Source: Symsagittifera roscoffensis (lineage: Eukaryota; Xenacoelomorpha; Acoela; Convolutidae). From it: 64,000 bases of DNA. Both the position numbers and the translations under genes were made by a program. The DNA is taken from positions 9,657,842 through 9,721,841 of the forward strand of contig NC_087071.1 in NCBI RefSeq assembly GCF_963678635.1, read 5' to 3'. The notes beneath the pieces are model-generated. The model saw only the letters and a list, made by a program, of their open reading frames with translations. It was not told the origin of the DNA and did no database searches. Each line of letters begins with the position of its first letter. Positions within the stretch are counted from its first letter, which is position 1. This document shows positions 50,761 through 63,060 of this stretch, piece after piece.

Positions 50761-51980
50761 CTAGTGTCTTTTCTGGAGTAACTTTATGAAAAAATTAGTG
50801 GACTGATTGAAACAGAAAACATGAGAAAAATGATTTTTTTAGATTAAATGAAAATGGAAGTAAACAGTATGAGTCATCTTGTTTCCATTAGAGCAGTAGT
50901 ATCAAATATGGATTGTTTTGTATGAAATTTCCGTACATGGAAATTGCGTAGGCGTTAATTATCCTATAAATATCCGCAACTCTCCGCAAAATCCATTTTT
51001 CATGACGGCAACCACTATGTGTCAAGCTCTCTTTAGTTTTTATTTTTATTCAAATTAAAATGAAAAATCACTATTTATTTCTGTTTCCAACGAGTTTTAC
51101 GAAAAATACATAGTGACTCATGATTGTTGCCTGTATACATGATTGTTGCCTGGATTTTTTGTTTCTTGGAAAGTTGTAATTTCCTTTTAAAAGTAATGTG
51201 AACCTCTCTCAATCAAATTTTTAAAAAGTCAATACAGTTATCAAGAATTTGACTGTCTTTACTGTGACTATGGAAATTAGTTCAAGAGACGCTACCTAAG
51301 TTTTGACCCAAAAATTGCATCAAATCAAACTCTAGGTTCAGTATTTCTGTAAAAAAAATTGAAAAGTACAAAACTTTAAACAAGAAACTGATTCGTATTG
51401 GATTATTTTATTGTTTTGAAATGTTTGATTGTTTTATCGATGATCGTGGTTCTGTGCATAGTGATTATGTGAGCTTTGTGATGGAAAAATAAACATATTT
51501 TAAATGTTCTTTTAGTAACTTGCACTGCTTGCACATTATACCATTAAGTTGGAAAGTTTAATCAATTTGTAAAAGGACAAAAAAAACTATTTGAAACAAA
51601 TTTTGAGTTGATTTTTGATTTCGTTTTTAGTTTCTTCCTCTTGTGGCGCACCATGTTTTCTTTTCAACAGACATGAATTATCCTGTTAAATTACTTTTAT
51701 TTCTTTCATGTACCTTCTATCATGAACTATTTCAATTCTTCGCCAATCATGCAGGGGAATTCGCAGTGGACTCAAACACTCCTTTGGATCTCTGGAGAAG
51801 ATTTCAAACTCAAAAAACGATCATTTGTAGTAAATGATCAGTAGTTTCTGAAAACTGTTTCCATATCCCAAATCCGTGATTTCTTCAAAAACCTTTTCCT
51901 TTGATTAATATGAAAACCCCAATTATCTTCTTGAAGTTGTCTTAGACCAAGCTAACCCTTTTCTAAACTCTCTGATTCTT

Positions 51981-52196
51981 CTACTCCCGAGTTCTCTCCA
52001 ATTTGAAAAATCTAGGAGAATTTGCTGTAGACTGGGAACTTTTTCTTAGTTTGTGAATCTTCGTACCAATTTCAAACTGAATGCAGTAACTCGTTCGTTC
52101 TAATATGATTGGTTTTAACTTTTGGGTAAGTTTTCCATTTACTTCGAAAATTTTATTCCTGTTTATGGAATGATCTGTACTGTAGAAAATTTTCAA
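51981..52196 (-). pseudogene. 71-codon conserved minus-strand frame (Q2)
   Basis: Same length and boundaries as 22642-22857, with a few residue changes; see that entry for the reasoning. No family recognised. Confidence 0.3.
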
Positions 52197-53602
52197 ATAA
52201 ATTGGAACATATTCTTTTAAGATGTATCTAAATACCAGCTAAAAGTAGGTTTGGCTTACATTCTCTAAAAAGATACAAAATATTTGAAATGATTCTCAAC
52301 AATTCCGTCATTTTAATTAAAAAAGAAAACAAACTGTCTGATCAGATTGGTTCATTTTTGTTTAAAAAAATATGCAGGATAAGATTTTTTGTTTAACTTA
52401 AGCTACTTTTCGAAAAAAGAAAGAACTTACGTGAAAAGGACTCTTATGTTCTTAACTTTGATTGAATTGAATCAGATTTGATAGCCAAAAACAGCAAAAT
52501 TTAAAAAACCGACAGTTTTTTTCATCAATCTCATCATTTTGATTTATACACAACTTTGTTGTAAATTTCTGATCGGTTTAGTTTTTAATGGATATTTCTA
52601 GATTTTTGAAGATCCTAGAAGGTAATGTGTAATAACTTCTTAAAAAGTCTTTGGAGTTAATCTGTAGCTTTTAGATGTTAATGAGTAATTTTCTCTGGCG
52701 GATTTATTCTACAACGTTTTTTGTTCTGTGTTTTTCAGTTTTGATTAATTCAGAAATATGTGGTCTAAAACAATTTGAAAAGACTTCATCTAAGCTCTGT
52801 TTAGAAGCTTGCATCTAACCCAGACGCTCATATAATAATTCATTACGATGTGCGAATTACGTTTAAATTAGTTTTCATCTATTAATTCATTACCAGGTGC
52901 GAAATTAGTTTTGAGTTTTTAATAACTGTGCGAAAAAATATAGGATAACTTTCTGTGAAATGCAGGTTTCTTCGTGTGGTTTTTCCAAAATAATCTGCAA
53001 AATTCTAACTTATTTTTTGTTCTGCATTTGCGAGCATATGCTTCGTGTGGTATTCCCTATCTTAATACATTGTTTTTCTGATGTCTTTGATCAACATGCA
53101 TGCGAAAAATTGATATCTGAATAATTATTTTTAAAATCAGGCAATCATAAAATTTAATTGTTGAAAGTTCAAGTAAGACTTGTTAATTTTTTTTCTAGTA
53201 TTTTTTGTATTTTTCATTGAAACGCAATTTGTTTCTAATAGTTTTGCAAGATCCAAAAAATGTTTTAAAATTTTAACAAATAAGCGAAAACTTTATGAAT
53301 TTTTTCATGCAAGATGCAGTTTTTTTGTGGTTTTTTAAAACTTCAGAAAGAAACTTAAAAGTTTAATACTAAACATTTCACAAATTTTAACTTTTAACAG
53401 TGCAAAAAAAAATTGTAGAAATTTTTTTTAATGAAAAAAAATTGAAAAAGAATTTTTCTTAAAATGAAAAAATTTTTGATTTTTTTTAAATGTGTGCTGA
53501 AAGCATCGTATTTTAAAAAACTATTTTTTTCATCATGTACACAGAAACGGTGATAACTGTTTTTCATGTGTGCACAATATGTTATCAAATTTTTACAACA
53601 TG

Positions 53603-54060
53603 TTAAAATTGATTTAATTTTTTTACCATGTTTGCAAAAACTGTTAAAATTTTTGCAAATTGCAAAACTAGTTTGATTTTAAATCCGTGTGCAAAATTTT
53701 TAAAACGATTTTTTCTACGACCTATTACATTCTCTCTTTGTTCCTGTCGCTCAGAAAAAACAATAGATTTTGAAAAATTTAAATTACAAAACACAAGACA
53801 ACAACCAAAAAATTTCGAAATGAAGAGCTGTCGGGCTGCTGAGTTCTCTAAATTTGGTAAACTCTCAATGGAGCGCAAAGCTGGTCGTGCATCAATTGCG
53901 GGTGGTTGCCTTGAAGGCTCGCTGACTGGAGTCCTCGGTTCAGAGAACCCTTTGCCCTCTTCAATTGTAATTGAGTTCTCCAAAGATCCTTCTTCTTCAC
54001 ACGGGAAAAATTTCGTTCACAGTTTTCGCCACATATCTGGGTAATTCATCTCAATTTGTT
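53603..54060 (-). pseudogene. Minus-strand coding remnant, unrecognised (Q2)
   Basis: Counterpart of 24480-24927. The Ser/Pro/Glu-rich part is open for 126 codons (53983-53603), longer than in Q1, and continues through LENSAARQLFISKFFG into AT-rich sequence that is probably non-coding. The upstream half is truncated by the Q2/Q3 junction near 54085. It carries the same shared TGA as the other copies. Confidence 0.4.
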
Positions 54061-54085
54061 GTGCAATCTGTAAAATCATTCCCAT

Positions 54086-56560
54086 CGTTAAGTTACTTTT
54101 ATTTCTTTCATGTACCTTCTATCATGAACTATTTCAATTCTTCGCCAATCATGCAGGGGAATTCTCAGTGGACTCAAACACTCCTTTGGATCTCTGGAGA
54201 AGATTTCAAACTCAAAAAACGATCATTTGTAGTAAATGATCAGTAGTTTCTGAAAACTGTTTCCATATCCCAAATCCGTGATTTCTTCAAAAACTTTTTC
54301 CTTTGATTAATATGAAAACCCCAATTATCTTCTTGAAGTTGTCTTAGACCAAGCTAACCCTTTTCTAAACTCTCTGATTCTTCTACTCCCGAGTTCTCTC
54401 CAATTTGAAAAATCTAGGAGAATTTGCTGTAGACTGGGAACTTTTTCTTAGTTTGTGAATCTTGGTACCAATTTCAAACTGAATGCAGTAAGTCGTTCGT
54501 TCTAATATGATTGAATTTAAATTTCGGGTAAGTTTTCCATTTATTTTGAAAGTTTTATTCCTGTTTATGGAATGATCTGTACTGTAGAAAATTTTCAAAT
54601 AAATTGGAACATATTCTTTTAAGATGTATCTGAATACCAGCTAAATATAGGTTTGGCTTACATTCTCTAAAAAGATACAAAATATTTGAAATGATTCTCA
54701 ACAATTCCGTCATTTTAATTAAAAAAGAAAACAAACTGTCTGATCAGATTGGTTCATTTTTGTTTAAAAAAATATGCAGGATAAGATTTTTGCTTAACTT
54801 AAGCTATTTTTCGAAAAGAGAAAGAACTTCCATGAAAAGGACTCTTATGTTCTTGACTTTGATTGAATTGAATCAGATTTGATAGCCAAAAATAGCGAAA
54901 TTTATAAAAAAAGACAGTTTTTTTTATCAATCTCATCATTCTGATTTATACACAACTTAGTTGTAAAATTCTGATCGGTTTAGTTTTTAATGGATATGTC
55001 TAGTTTTTTGAAGATCCTAGAAGTTAGTGTTTAATAAACTTCTTAAAAAATCGTTGATGTTAATCTTTAGCTTTTAGATGTTAATGAGGAATTTTTTCTG
55101 GCGGAACCAATCTACAACGTTTTTTGTTCTATGTATTTTAGTTTTGATTAATTTAGAAACATGTGGCTTAAAACAATTTGAAAAGACACCAACTAAGCTC
55201 TATTAAGAAGCTTGAATCTACCCTGATGCTCATATAATAATTTATTACGATGTGCGAATTACGTTTAAATTAGTTTTCATCTATTAATTCATTACCAGGT
55301 GCGAAATTAGTTTTGAGTTTTTAATAATTGTGCGAAAAAATATAGGATAACTTTCTGTGAAATGCAGGTTTCTTCGTGTGGTTTTTCCAAAAAAATCTGC
55401 AAAATTCTAACTTATTTTTTGTTCTGCATTTGCGAGCATATGCTTCGTGTGGTATTCCCTATCTTAATACATTGTTTTTCTGATGTCTTTGATCAACATG
55501 CATGCGAATAATTGATATCTGAATAATTAATTTTAAAATCAGGTACCTCATAAAATTTAATTGTTGAAAGTTCAAGTAAAACTTGTTAACTTTTTTTCTA
55601 AAATACAAAAAACATAATAGTATTTTTCATTGAAACGCAATTTTGTTTTCAAAAGTTTTTTTAGAAAACCATTATGAAATCTTTGCAAGATCCAAAAATG
55701 TTTTAAAATTTTAACAAATGATCGAAAATTTTATGATTTTTTCCATGCAAGATGCAATTTTTTTGTGGTTTTTAAAACTTCGGAAAGAAAATTGAAAGTT
55801 TTATACTAAAAAAATTTCACAAACTTTAACTTTTAACAGTGCAAAAAAAAATTTTGTAACAATTTTTTTAAAGAAAAAAAATCAAAAAAGAATTTTTCTC
55901 AAATTGCAAAAATTTTTGATTTTTTAAATAGGTGTGATGAAAGCATCGTACATTAAAAAACTTTTTTTCTTATCATGTGCACAGAAACGGTGATAACTTT
56001 TTTTCATGTGTGCAAAATATCTTTTTAAATTACAAGATGTTAAAATTGATTTAATTCTTATACCTTGTTTGCAAAAAATGTTAAAATTTTTGCAAATTGC
56101 AAAACTAGTTTGATTTTAAATCCGTGTGCAAAAGTTTTAAAAACTATTTTTTCTACGACCTATTTCATTTTCTCTTTATTCTGGTCGCTCAAAAAACAAT
56201 AGATTTTAAAAAGTTTAAATTACAAAACACAAGACAACAACCAAAAAATTTCGAAATGAAGAAGTGTCGAGCTGCTGAGTTCTCTAAATTTGGTAAATTC
56301 TCAATGGAGCGCAAAGCTGGTCATGCATCAATTACGGATGATTGCCCTGGTGGCTCTCTGACAGGAGTCCTCGGTTCAGAGAACCCCTTGACCTCTTCAA
56401 TTGTAATTGAGTTCTCCAAAGATCCTTCTTCTTCACACGGGATAAAATTCTTTCACAGTTTTTGCCACATATGTTCAGTGAAGTCTCTTTTCATGATCTC
56501 GATCATGTGCCACACTTGAATTGGAACATCCATTTGAGCCAAAAAAAAACCCAGAGTTTG
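54086..56560. repeat. Segmental repeat Q, copy 3 (partial tandem copy of Q2)
   Basis: From about 54090 it repeats 51690-54070 almost base for base, so Q2's right half was tandemly duplicated (about 2.4 kb). Near its right end (about 56470) it lacks about 90 bases that are present in Q1. Confidence 0.8.
54383..54598 (-). pseudogene. 71-codon conserved minus-strand frame (Q3)
   Basis: Third copy of the 22642-22857 frame, again 71 codons without indels and with nine or so residue changes against Q1. It is not near any other supported feature. Confidence 0.3.
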
Positions 56561-56587
56561 TCTCGAGCACCCTGTTTGTCCTCAGTT
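56270..56587 (-). pseudogene. Minus-strand coding remnant with splice-acceptor-like 5' end (Q3)
   Basis: Third copy of the 24480-24927 patch, and the only one with its natural upstream end: TTTTTTTATCAG (minus strand, about 56599-56588) followed by ACTGAGGACAAACAGGG, in frame with the conserved LW...FLAQMDVPIQVWH segment. Extra T bases near 56545 and a roughly 90-base deletion disrupt it, and a further TGA appears near 56328. This suggests an internal exon of an ancestral gene that once continued to higher coordinates. Confidence 0.4.
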
Positions 56588-56727
56588 CTGATAAAAAAAA
56601 CTCCATTGAGTACGTGAGGTTGAGTTTCGGAACGGAGAAAAAAACAGTTAATGAGTACAGGAATACGAAGCAACGAATAGGACTGATTTTGAGCTGAGAG
56701 GAGCTAATTGACGGTTGTAAAGTTGAA
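56561..56727. other. Spacer between repeat systems, nothing recognised
   Basis: Short non-repeated stretch between Q3 and D1; apart from the exon edge noted at 56587 I see no feature. Confidence 0.4.
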
Positions 56728-57420
56728 ATTAAAATGAATCATACTCAAAAGTGATGGGCATTTTCAACTCAAATTTGTTGAAAACCATTCCGATTAGGTT
56801 TTCCGTATATGGACGGTAGTGGTATTCATTGAAGACTCAGCTTCTTTTTCGGGAAATTTGCTAATTTTTGCAGCCAATCCGCAAAAATGTTCCAATAAAG
56901 ACAATTTTTACAATTTCTTGATTGTTTCCAATCAAAAAAACTTTTCATTTATCTTAGAATATCGTAATCAATCAAACAAAGAAATTCATCTTCTAAGGAA
57001 TCAACTTTTCCAAATAAGAAAAAATCTATACGAAGAAAATTGCAAATATAAATGACCACAGAAAATTGCAATAATAAATTGTCGTTATAAATAACAAAAG
57101 AAAGAAAAATATAAGATTAAATTCTAATATCCACAAGTTTTTTATCAAATCAATTGAATTTTTTGTATATAATCAATAAAAAAAATCTTGAATTTTTGAA
57201 TGGATAGTCAAATACTTTAAATTTTAGTTTGAGAGGATAGCTCGGAATCGATGAATTTTTCGAAGCAAAAATCTGGAAATCATATTCTAAACCTTATCAT
57301 GCAGCGTTATGAACTTTGAATTTTTTAAACGATGGAACACAGATGTATTCAGCGGTACGCTTAAAGCTTTGATACTCAAAACTCGGTTCAAAGGTATATT
57401 CTTTGATTGAATAAGTTTCC

Positions 57421-57695
57421 GTGAATAGGCTTTTACTTAGTCGGAGAACTCTATTTCGGAAACAGAAACTTCCAAAAAATGTAAGAAAAAGTAAGAATCT
57501 ACATCTATTTCATCATTATGGAAACCACACGGAACATTTTATTTTCCTACAGAGTAACTTGACGAAGCTCAAAAGTTTTTTAATTGACATTTTGCATATA
57601 ATGATTGTATTCCATCTACCGTTTTGTCTAGCAATTGCTGAGTTCCGATTAGTTAAAATTTTTCTACAAAATCCGTAAGAAGTTTCCGTAGGCGA
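57421..57695. other. Left part of segment unique to D1
   Basis: AT-rich, absent from D2. Open frames on both strands here (57421-57678 +, 57516-57710 -) overlap each other and neither resembles a known protein. Confidence 0.4.
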
Positions 57696-57883
57696 TGATG
57701 TCATTAGCATGAAGGGAAACTAGCGTTGGCCATGTGGCCATGACGTCACGTCCTAATTTAGAACTACGTCCTTGCCATAAAAGAAAAAATGCGTAGATTT
57801 TGACTTCCTTTATTTAAAAGAAATGACGCCATGACCTTAAAAGGATAATTGCGTAGGCCATGACGTCATTTTTAGTATAAAAA
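57696..57883 (+). promoter_or_regulatory. CRE-like site cluster followed by TATA box
   Basis: TGATGTCA (57696), TGACGTCA (57741), TGACGCCA (57824) and TGACGTCA (57861) lie within 170 bases, several preceded by GCGTAGGCCA-like sequence. TATAAAAA follows at 57876, 8 bases after the last site. TGACGTCA is the classical CREB/ATF (bZIP) binding palindrome. The arrangement looks like a core promoter for the downstream polymerase gene, whose first recognisable exon begins at 58087. It is absent from D2. Confidence 0.5.
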
Positions 57884-58086
57884 CGCTTTTTTTATTGGGT
57901 TAAAGTAGTACTCTTTCTTTTGCCAATCAGAAACATTTATTTCACTTCAAAATTTTCTATTCATTAGTTCCCGAAAAGAACAATCTAAGGTTTTTCATTT
58001 ATTCAATTGGTACTTTAAGATTTGAATTTTGGAACAAATTTAAAATCCTAGTTTATTTTTCTTATTTAAAAAAAATTAACTTTCAG

Positions 58087-60010
58087 ATGTGAGGATTGCG
58101 GAAACATGTACACTCACCAAAACGCAGCTCGGCGTCAAAATAGATTTGAAAAGCAAAATGAACATTAGTGTCCGAACTGTCATTCTGATACAAAGAGCAA
58201 AGAAGAGATTGACTACCATGTTGCCAAGAAGCATGCTCAACCAAATTGTAGGTATTCGACGGTTTATTCTTCTTGTGAGGAGGAAATCCCAAGTTACTAC
58301 TATCTCTAACAACATCGGAAAAAGGAACATGAAGCAAAACAACGGAAACTCAATGACACGCAAAGTCATGAACGAGAAGCTTGAGGAAGCCTTAAACAAA
58401 CTCAATTCTGCGGCTAAAGCTTTTGTTCCTCTGGGTTTGGCTCTTCAAAATATTGAGACTGGTGAATTTCGATATTTCTATACCCATGAAAATAATACTT
58501 TTTTTTTGAAAAACCTCAATTACTCTGTACTAAAACAGAAATGATAGCAATCCAAGGTAAAATAGAGAAATTTGATTTTGTGGAGCAATGAACCCAGGAT
58601 TGTCAAAACATAAACATAGAGGAGACTCAAGTTGATTACAATGTTACAATTTTTGCTGTTTTGATCAAAAACGTTCCAATGGGTTGTGCAGACTCAGTAT
58701 TACTCGAAATTTTACTAAAAAATTATTCTGTTAAATGTGTTTTTTCTAACAAAAACTAGCGTTATTACAAAGATCAGTTTTGTCTTTTCCGCGCATTGGC
58801 TATGTACATGCACGGACACAATGATCTCGACTCTCACACTTCTAGATACTTTACTGATTTTCTATCAAAGTCTGGTTATGATCCTAAAAGCTTTCGTGGA
58901 GTTTCCGTTGAAGTCTTACCTGTTCTTACCTGTTGTCGAAGGAAGTGTGCGAAGAAACGTCTATATATTTTTTCGATATTCAAGAAAGAGAATATATAGA
59001 GAACCTAGCTCGACGAAGTATTGCAAAATTTCATAAAGTAGTCAAACTATTGACATTCAACAATTCTATTATTCATAAAAATGATATAGACAGTTTCTTC
59101 AAGAGTTTTTATAGGTTGAATGTAAGTTTCTCAATTGGAAGTTTTCCGTTTGAAGAAAACTAAAAACTTGGTATGAGCCATTTGCTCTTTCCTTATGAGC
59201 TCAGCCAGTATGATATAAGAATGTGGTAAGAATCCGCTAAGAACAATTGTTGTGTTTCCTTAGTTCTTTATTGCCTAATAGTGATGCGGCAAACCCGAAA
59301 CGGAAAGCTTCTATACTGAACATTATTCAGAGAGCGAGTAGTTTTTACTACGTAGCAATTTTTGATTTTGAGTCGATTTGTGTTCCTTCAGAGGAACTGA
59401 AAGAAACACAAACTACAATCTGGACTGGAAGACTTAATGTGGTGGATATGATTTGAATTTGATCAAGTCATAGCTAATCTCTAATTGGGTTCGCGATAAA
59501 GAACAGAAAACATCAGTCATCAAATCAGCGAACAATTTTATATCTTCCAAAAGGAGATGTACAATTTCTCGGCATAATGAAAGTTTTGGGTGGAGCAACA
59601 ATTCTGGACTCCTTCTTCAAAGGCTATAAAGCTAGTGAAACGAAAATTTATTCCCCTATGATTTGTTTGACAACCCTTGGCAAGCTTGATTTTCCCTAGA
59701 TGCCACCGTATGAGACCGTTTTTAGTAAACTCAAAAACAATTTTCCAGACAAAGACTGTAATGATTATGAGAAACTTAGAAAGAGTGAGCTTGATGAGCA
59801 ACAAGCACTGAAAAAATTTCACATCAGGACTGTACCCCATCTGGTTTGAACAATTACAATAACTTACAAGACACTTGGCAGAAAAACAGAATGACTGTGT
59901 TTAAAGATTTTTGCATAGGTACAACAACAAGAATGTCGTTCCAACCCTGGAAGCATCGAAACAAATGATTCGGTTTTATCATAAAACGGGGATAGATAAG
60001 TTGAAAAAAC
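58087..60010 (+). pseudogene. Decayed protein-primed family B DNA polymerase, N-terminal half (D1)
   Basis: Starts after a TTTCAG acceptor with C2H2 zinc fingers (CEDCGNMYTHQNAAR...; CPNCHSDTKSKEEIDYHVAKKH; a third, SSCEEE...QHRKKEH). Then comes NEKLEEALNKLNSAAK...HENNTFF (about 58370-58510), a CLFRALAMYMHG block (about 58780-58815), FRGVSVEVLPVL, and far downstream FDFESICVPSEELKETQTT and a GATILDSFFKGYKASETK-like block. This architecture (zinc fingers, then a polymerase with protein-primed type B motifs) is known from polymerases of Maverick/Polinton-like and related self-replicating elements of animals. TAG at 58166-58168, TAA in finger 3, frameshifts and two deletions (between about 59340-59350 and near 59435) make it non-functional. 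The 151-codon open frame at 58089-58544 is out of frame over the fingers and in frame only at its end. Confidence 0.7.
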
Positions 60011-60043
60011 TTGAACACTTACTAGCCTACTTGAAAATAAAAT

Positions 60044-63000
60044 GAATCATACTCAAAAGTGAAGGGTATTTTCAGCTCAAATGTGTTCATAACCAATCAA
60101 ATTAGGTTTTCCGTAAAGGGACGGTAGTGGTATTCAATAAAAATTCAGCTTCTTTTTCGGGAAATTTTGATAATTTTTGTATCCAATCCGCAACAATGTT
60201 CAAATAAGGGCAATTTTTACAATTTCTTGCTTGTTTCCATACATATTCTTGCTTGTTTCCATCATATTCTAAACCTGATCATGAAGGGTTTTGAACGTTG
60301 ACTTTTTTTAAAAAATGAAGGAACACAGATGTAATTCAGCAATACGCTTAAAGCTTTGATACTCAAAACTCGGTTCAAAAGTAAGTTCTTTGGCTCTTAA
60401 CTATTGATATTTCCTATTCATATATTAGTTCCCGAAAAGAACAATCTAAGTTTTTTCATTTATTCAATTGGTACTTTAAGATTTGAATTTTGGAACAAAT
60501 TTAAAATCCTATTTTAATTTTCTTATTTAAAAAAATAGATTTTCAAATGTGAGGATTGCGGAAACAGGTACACTCATCAAAACGCAGCTCGACATCAAAA
60601 GAGATTTGAAAAGCAAAAGGAAGATTAGTGCCCGAACTGTCATTCTGATACAAAGAGAAAAGAAGAGATGGACTACCATGTTGCCAAGAAGCATGCTCAA
60701 CCAAATTATAGGCAGTCGAAGGTTTATTCTTCTTGTGAGGAAGAAATCCCAAGTTCCTACTATCTCCAACAGCATCGGAATAAGGAACATGAAGCAAAAC
60801 AACGGAAACTCAATGACACACAAAGTCATCAACGAGAAGCTTGAACAAGCCTTCAACAAACTCAATTCTGCTGCTAAAAATATTATTCCTCTGGGTTTGG
60901 CTCTTCAAAATATTGAGACTGGTGAACTTCGAAATTTCTATACCCATGAAAATAATACTTTTTTTTTGAAAAACCTCAATTACTCTGTACTAAAACAGAA
61001 ATGATAGCAATCCAAGGTAAAGTAGAGAAACTTGATTTTGTGGCGCAATTTACCCAGGATCGTCAAAACATAGAGGAGATTCAAGTTAACAATTTTTGCT
61101 GCTTTGCTCAAAAACATCCCATTGGGTTATGCAGAGTCAGTCTTACTCGAACGTTTACTGAAAAATTATTCTGTTAAAAGTGTTTTTATCTAACAAAGAC
61201 TAGGGTTATTACAAAGATCTTTTTTGACTTTTCCGCGCATTGGCTATGTACATGCACGGCACAATGATCTCGACTCTCACACGTCTAGATACTTTACTGA
61301 TTTTGTATCAAAGTCTGGTTATAATCCTAAAAGCTTTCGTGGAGTTTCCGTTGAAGTCTTACCTGTTCTTACCTGTTGTCGAGGGAAGTGTGCGAAGAAA
61401 CGTCTATATATTCTTTTTCGATATCCAAGAAAGAGAATATATAGAGAACCTAGCTCGACTAAGTATTGGACAATTTCTTAAAACAGTCAAACTATTGACA
61501 TTGAACAATTCTATCATTCATACAAATGATATAGACAGTTTCTTAAAGAGTTTTTTTTAGGTTGAGTGTAAATTTCTCAATTGGAAGTTTTCCATTAGAA
61601 GAAAACTAAAAACTTGGTATGAGCCATTTGCTCTCTCCTTATGAGCTCAGCCAGTATTTGGTAAGAACTCGGTAAGAACAATTGTTGTGTTTCCTTAGTT
61701 CTTTATTGCCTTGAAGTGATGCGGCAAACCGGAATCGAAAAGCTTCTATACTGAACAATATTCAGAGAGCTAGTAGTTTTTCTTCTTTTACTTGAAAAGA
61801 GAGAGAGAGAGTAATATTGGGTTTTTTGTCTGAAAATTGACATTTTCACCCTAGCTGTGGCACTTTCTTCAATAATTCGACAATTTAAATTTAAATCTCC
61901 TGAGATGTAAAGACCGAGTGAGACAAATTTACTCAGAGAACGTGTACAACCTTTGCGAAACTTTGTTTGAAAAGCTAGAAGGATTCAATCTTCCAGTTTC
62001 TGAAGATTACAAACTTTTCAATAACCTAGCAGTTTTCGATTTCGAGCCGATTTGTGTTCATTTAGAGAAACTGAAAGAAACACAAACTACAATCTGGACT
62101 GCAAAATATTATCCAATTTCAGTCTCAAAAACATCAAACCTGATTGATGAACTCAACGTTTTGTACAACAAGGATCCACAGAATTTAATTATTGAGTTTG
62201 TAAGCATCCTCGAAAAGGAGCGCTGGAGATAAGAACAAAATTTCGAGATGATCTTGAAGTAGCTGTCAATGAACAAATGAAAAAGATCTCCAATCAGCTG
62301 AACGAACGAGGTAAAAACTTTTCTAGTAACAAAGTTGAGTACAAAGACGAATGTAATGAAAATTTGGACGGAGCAGATATGTCAACCCACTTTCTGAGAA
62401 TGCAAAAAACCAACTGATTGATATGAAAAACTATCTGGAGATATATACAAACACCTTGATTTTTGGACTTAATGTGGTGGATATGATTTGAATTTGATCA
62501 TGTCATAGCTAATCTCTAATTGGATTCGCGATAAAGAACAAGAAACATCAGTCATCAAATCAGCGAACAATTTTATGTCTTCCAAAGTTGGAGATGTACA
62601 AGTTCTCGACATAATGAAAATTTTGGGTGAAACAACAACTCTGGACTCCTTCCTCAAAGCCTATAAAGCTAGTGAAACGAAAACTTTTTACCCTATGAGT
62701 TGTTTGACAACCCTGCCAAGCTTGATTTTCCCTACATGCCACCGTATGAGGCTGTTTTCAGTGAACTTAAAAACAAAAATCCAGACAAAGTTTTAAATGG
62801 TTATGAGAAACTGAGAAATAGTGGGCTTGATGAGCAACAAGCACTGAAAAATTTCACATCAGGACTGTACCCCTTCTGGTTTGAATAATTACAATTACTT
62901 ACAAGACACTTAGCAGAAAAACAGAATGACTGTATTTAAAGATTTTTGCAGAGGTACAACAACAAGGACGTCGTTCCAATCCTGGAAGCATCGGAAAAAA

Positions 63001-63060
63001 TGACTCAGTTTTATCATAAAAATGGGGATTAATAAGTTGAAAAAAGTTTGAACACTTTCT
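60044..63060 (+). repeat. Segmental repeat D, copy 2
   Basis: Tandem copy of D1. It lacks the D1-specific 550-base segment with the CRE-like sites. It retains the polymerase pieces missing from D1 (about 61780-62460) and a GA run at 61799-61811. Similarity to D1 ends near 63010-63060, but the polymerase pseudogene continues. Confidence 0.8.

Larger units (their letters stand above)
49712..54085. repeat. Segmental repeat Q, copy 2
   Basis: Direct copy of 20391 to about 24770. It starts right after the 3' LTR and is therefore the other half of the P3 unit. It ends near 54085, inside the coding-like patch, where a second copy of its own right half (Q3) begins. The bulk is AT-rich without genes. 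Confidence 0.8.
56728..60043 (+). repeat. Segmental repeat D, copy 1
   Basis: Begins with AAAATGAATCATACTCAAAAGTGA, which recurs at about 60040, so D1 and D2 are head-to-tail. Relative to D2 it has a roughly 550-base extra segment (about 57420-57960) carrying the CRE-like cluster, and it lacks two internal pieces of the polymerase pseudogene. The left part (56730-57400) is AT-rich with no gene. Confidence 0.8.
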
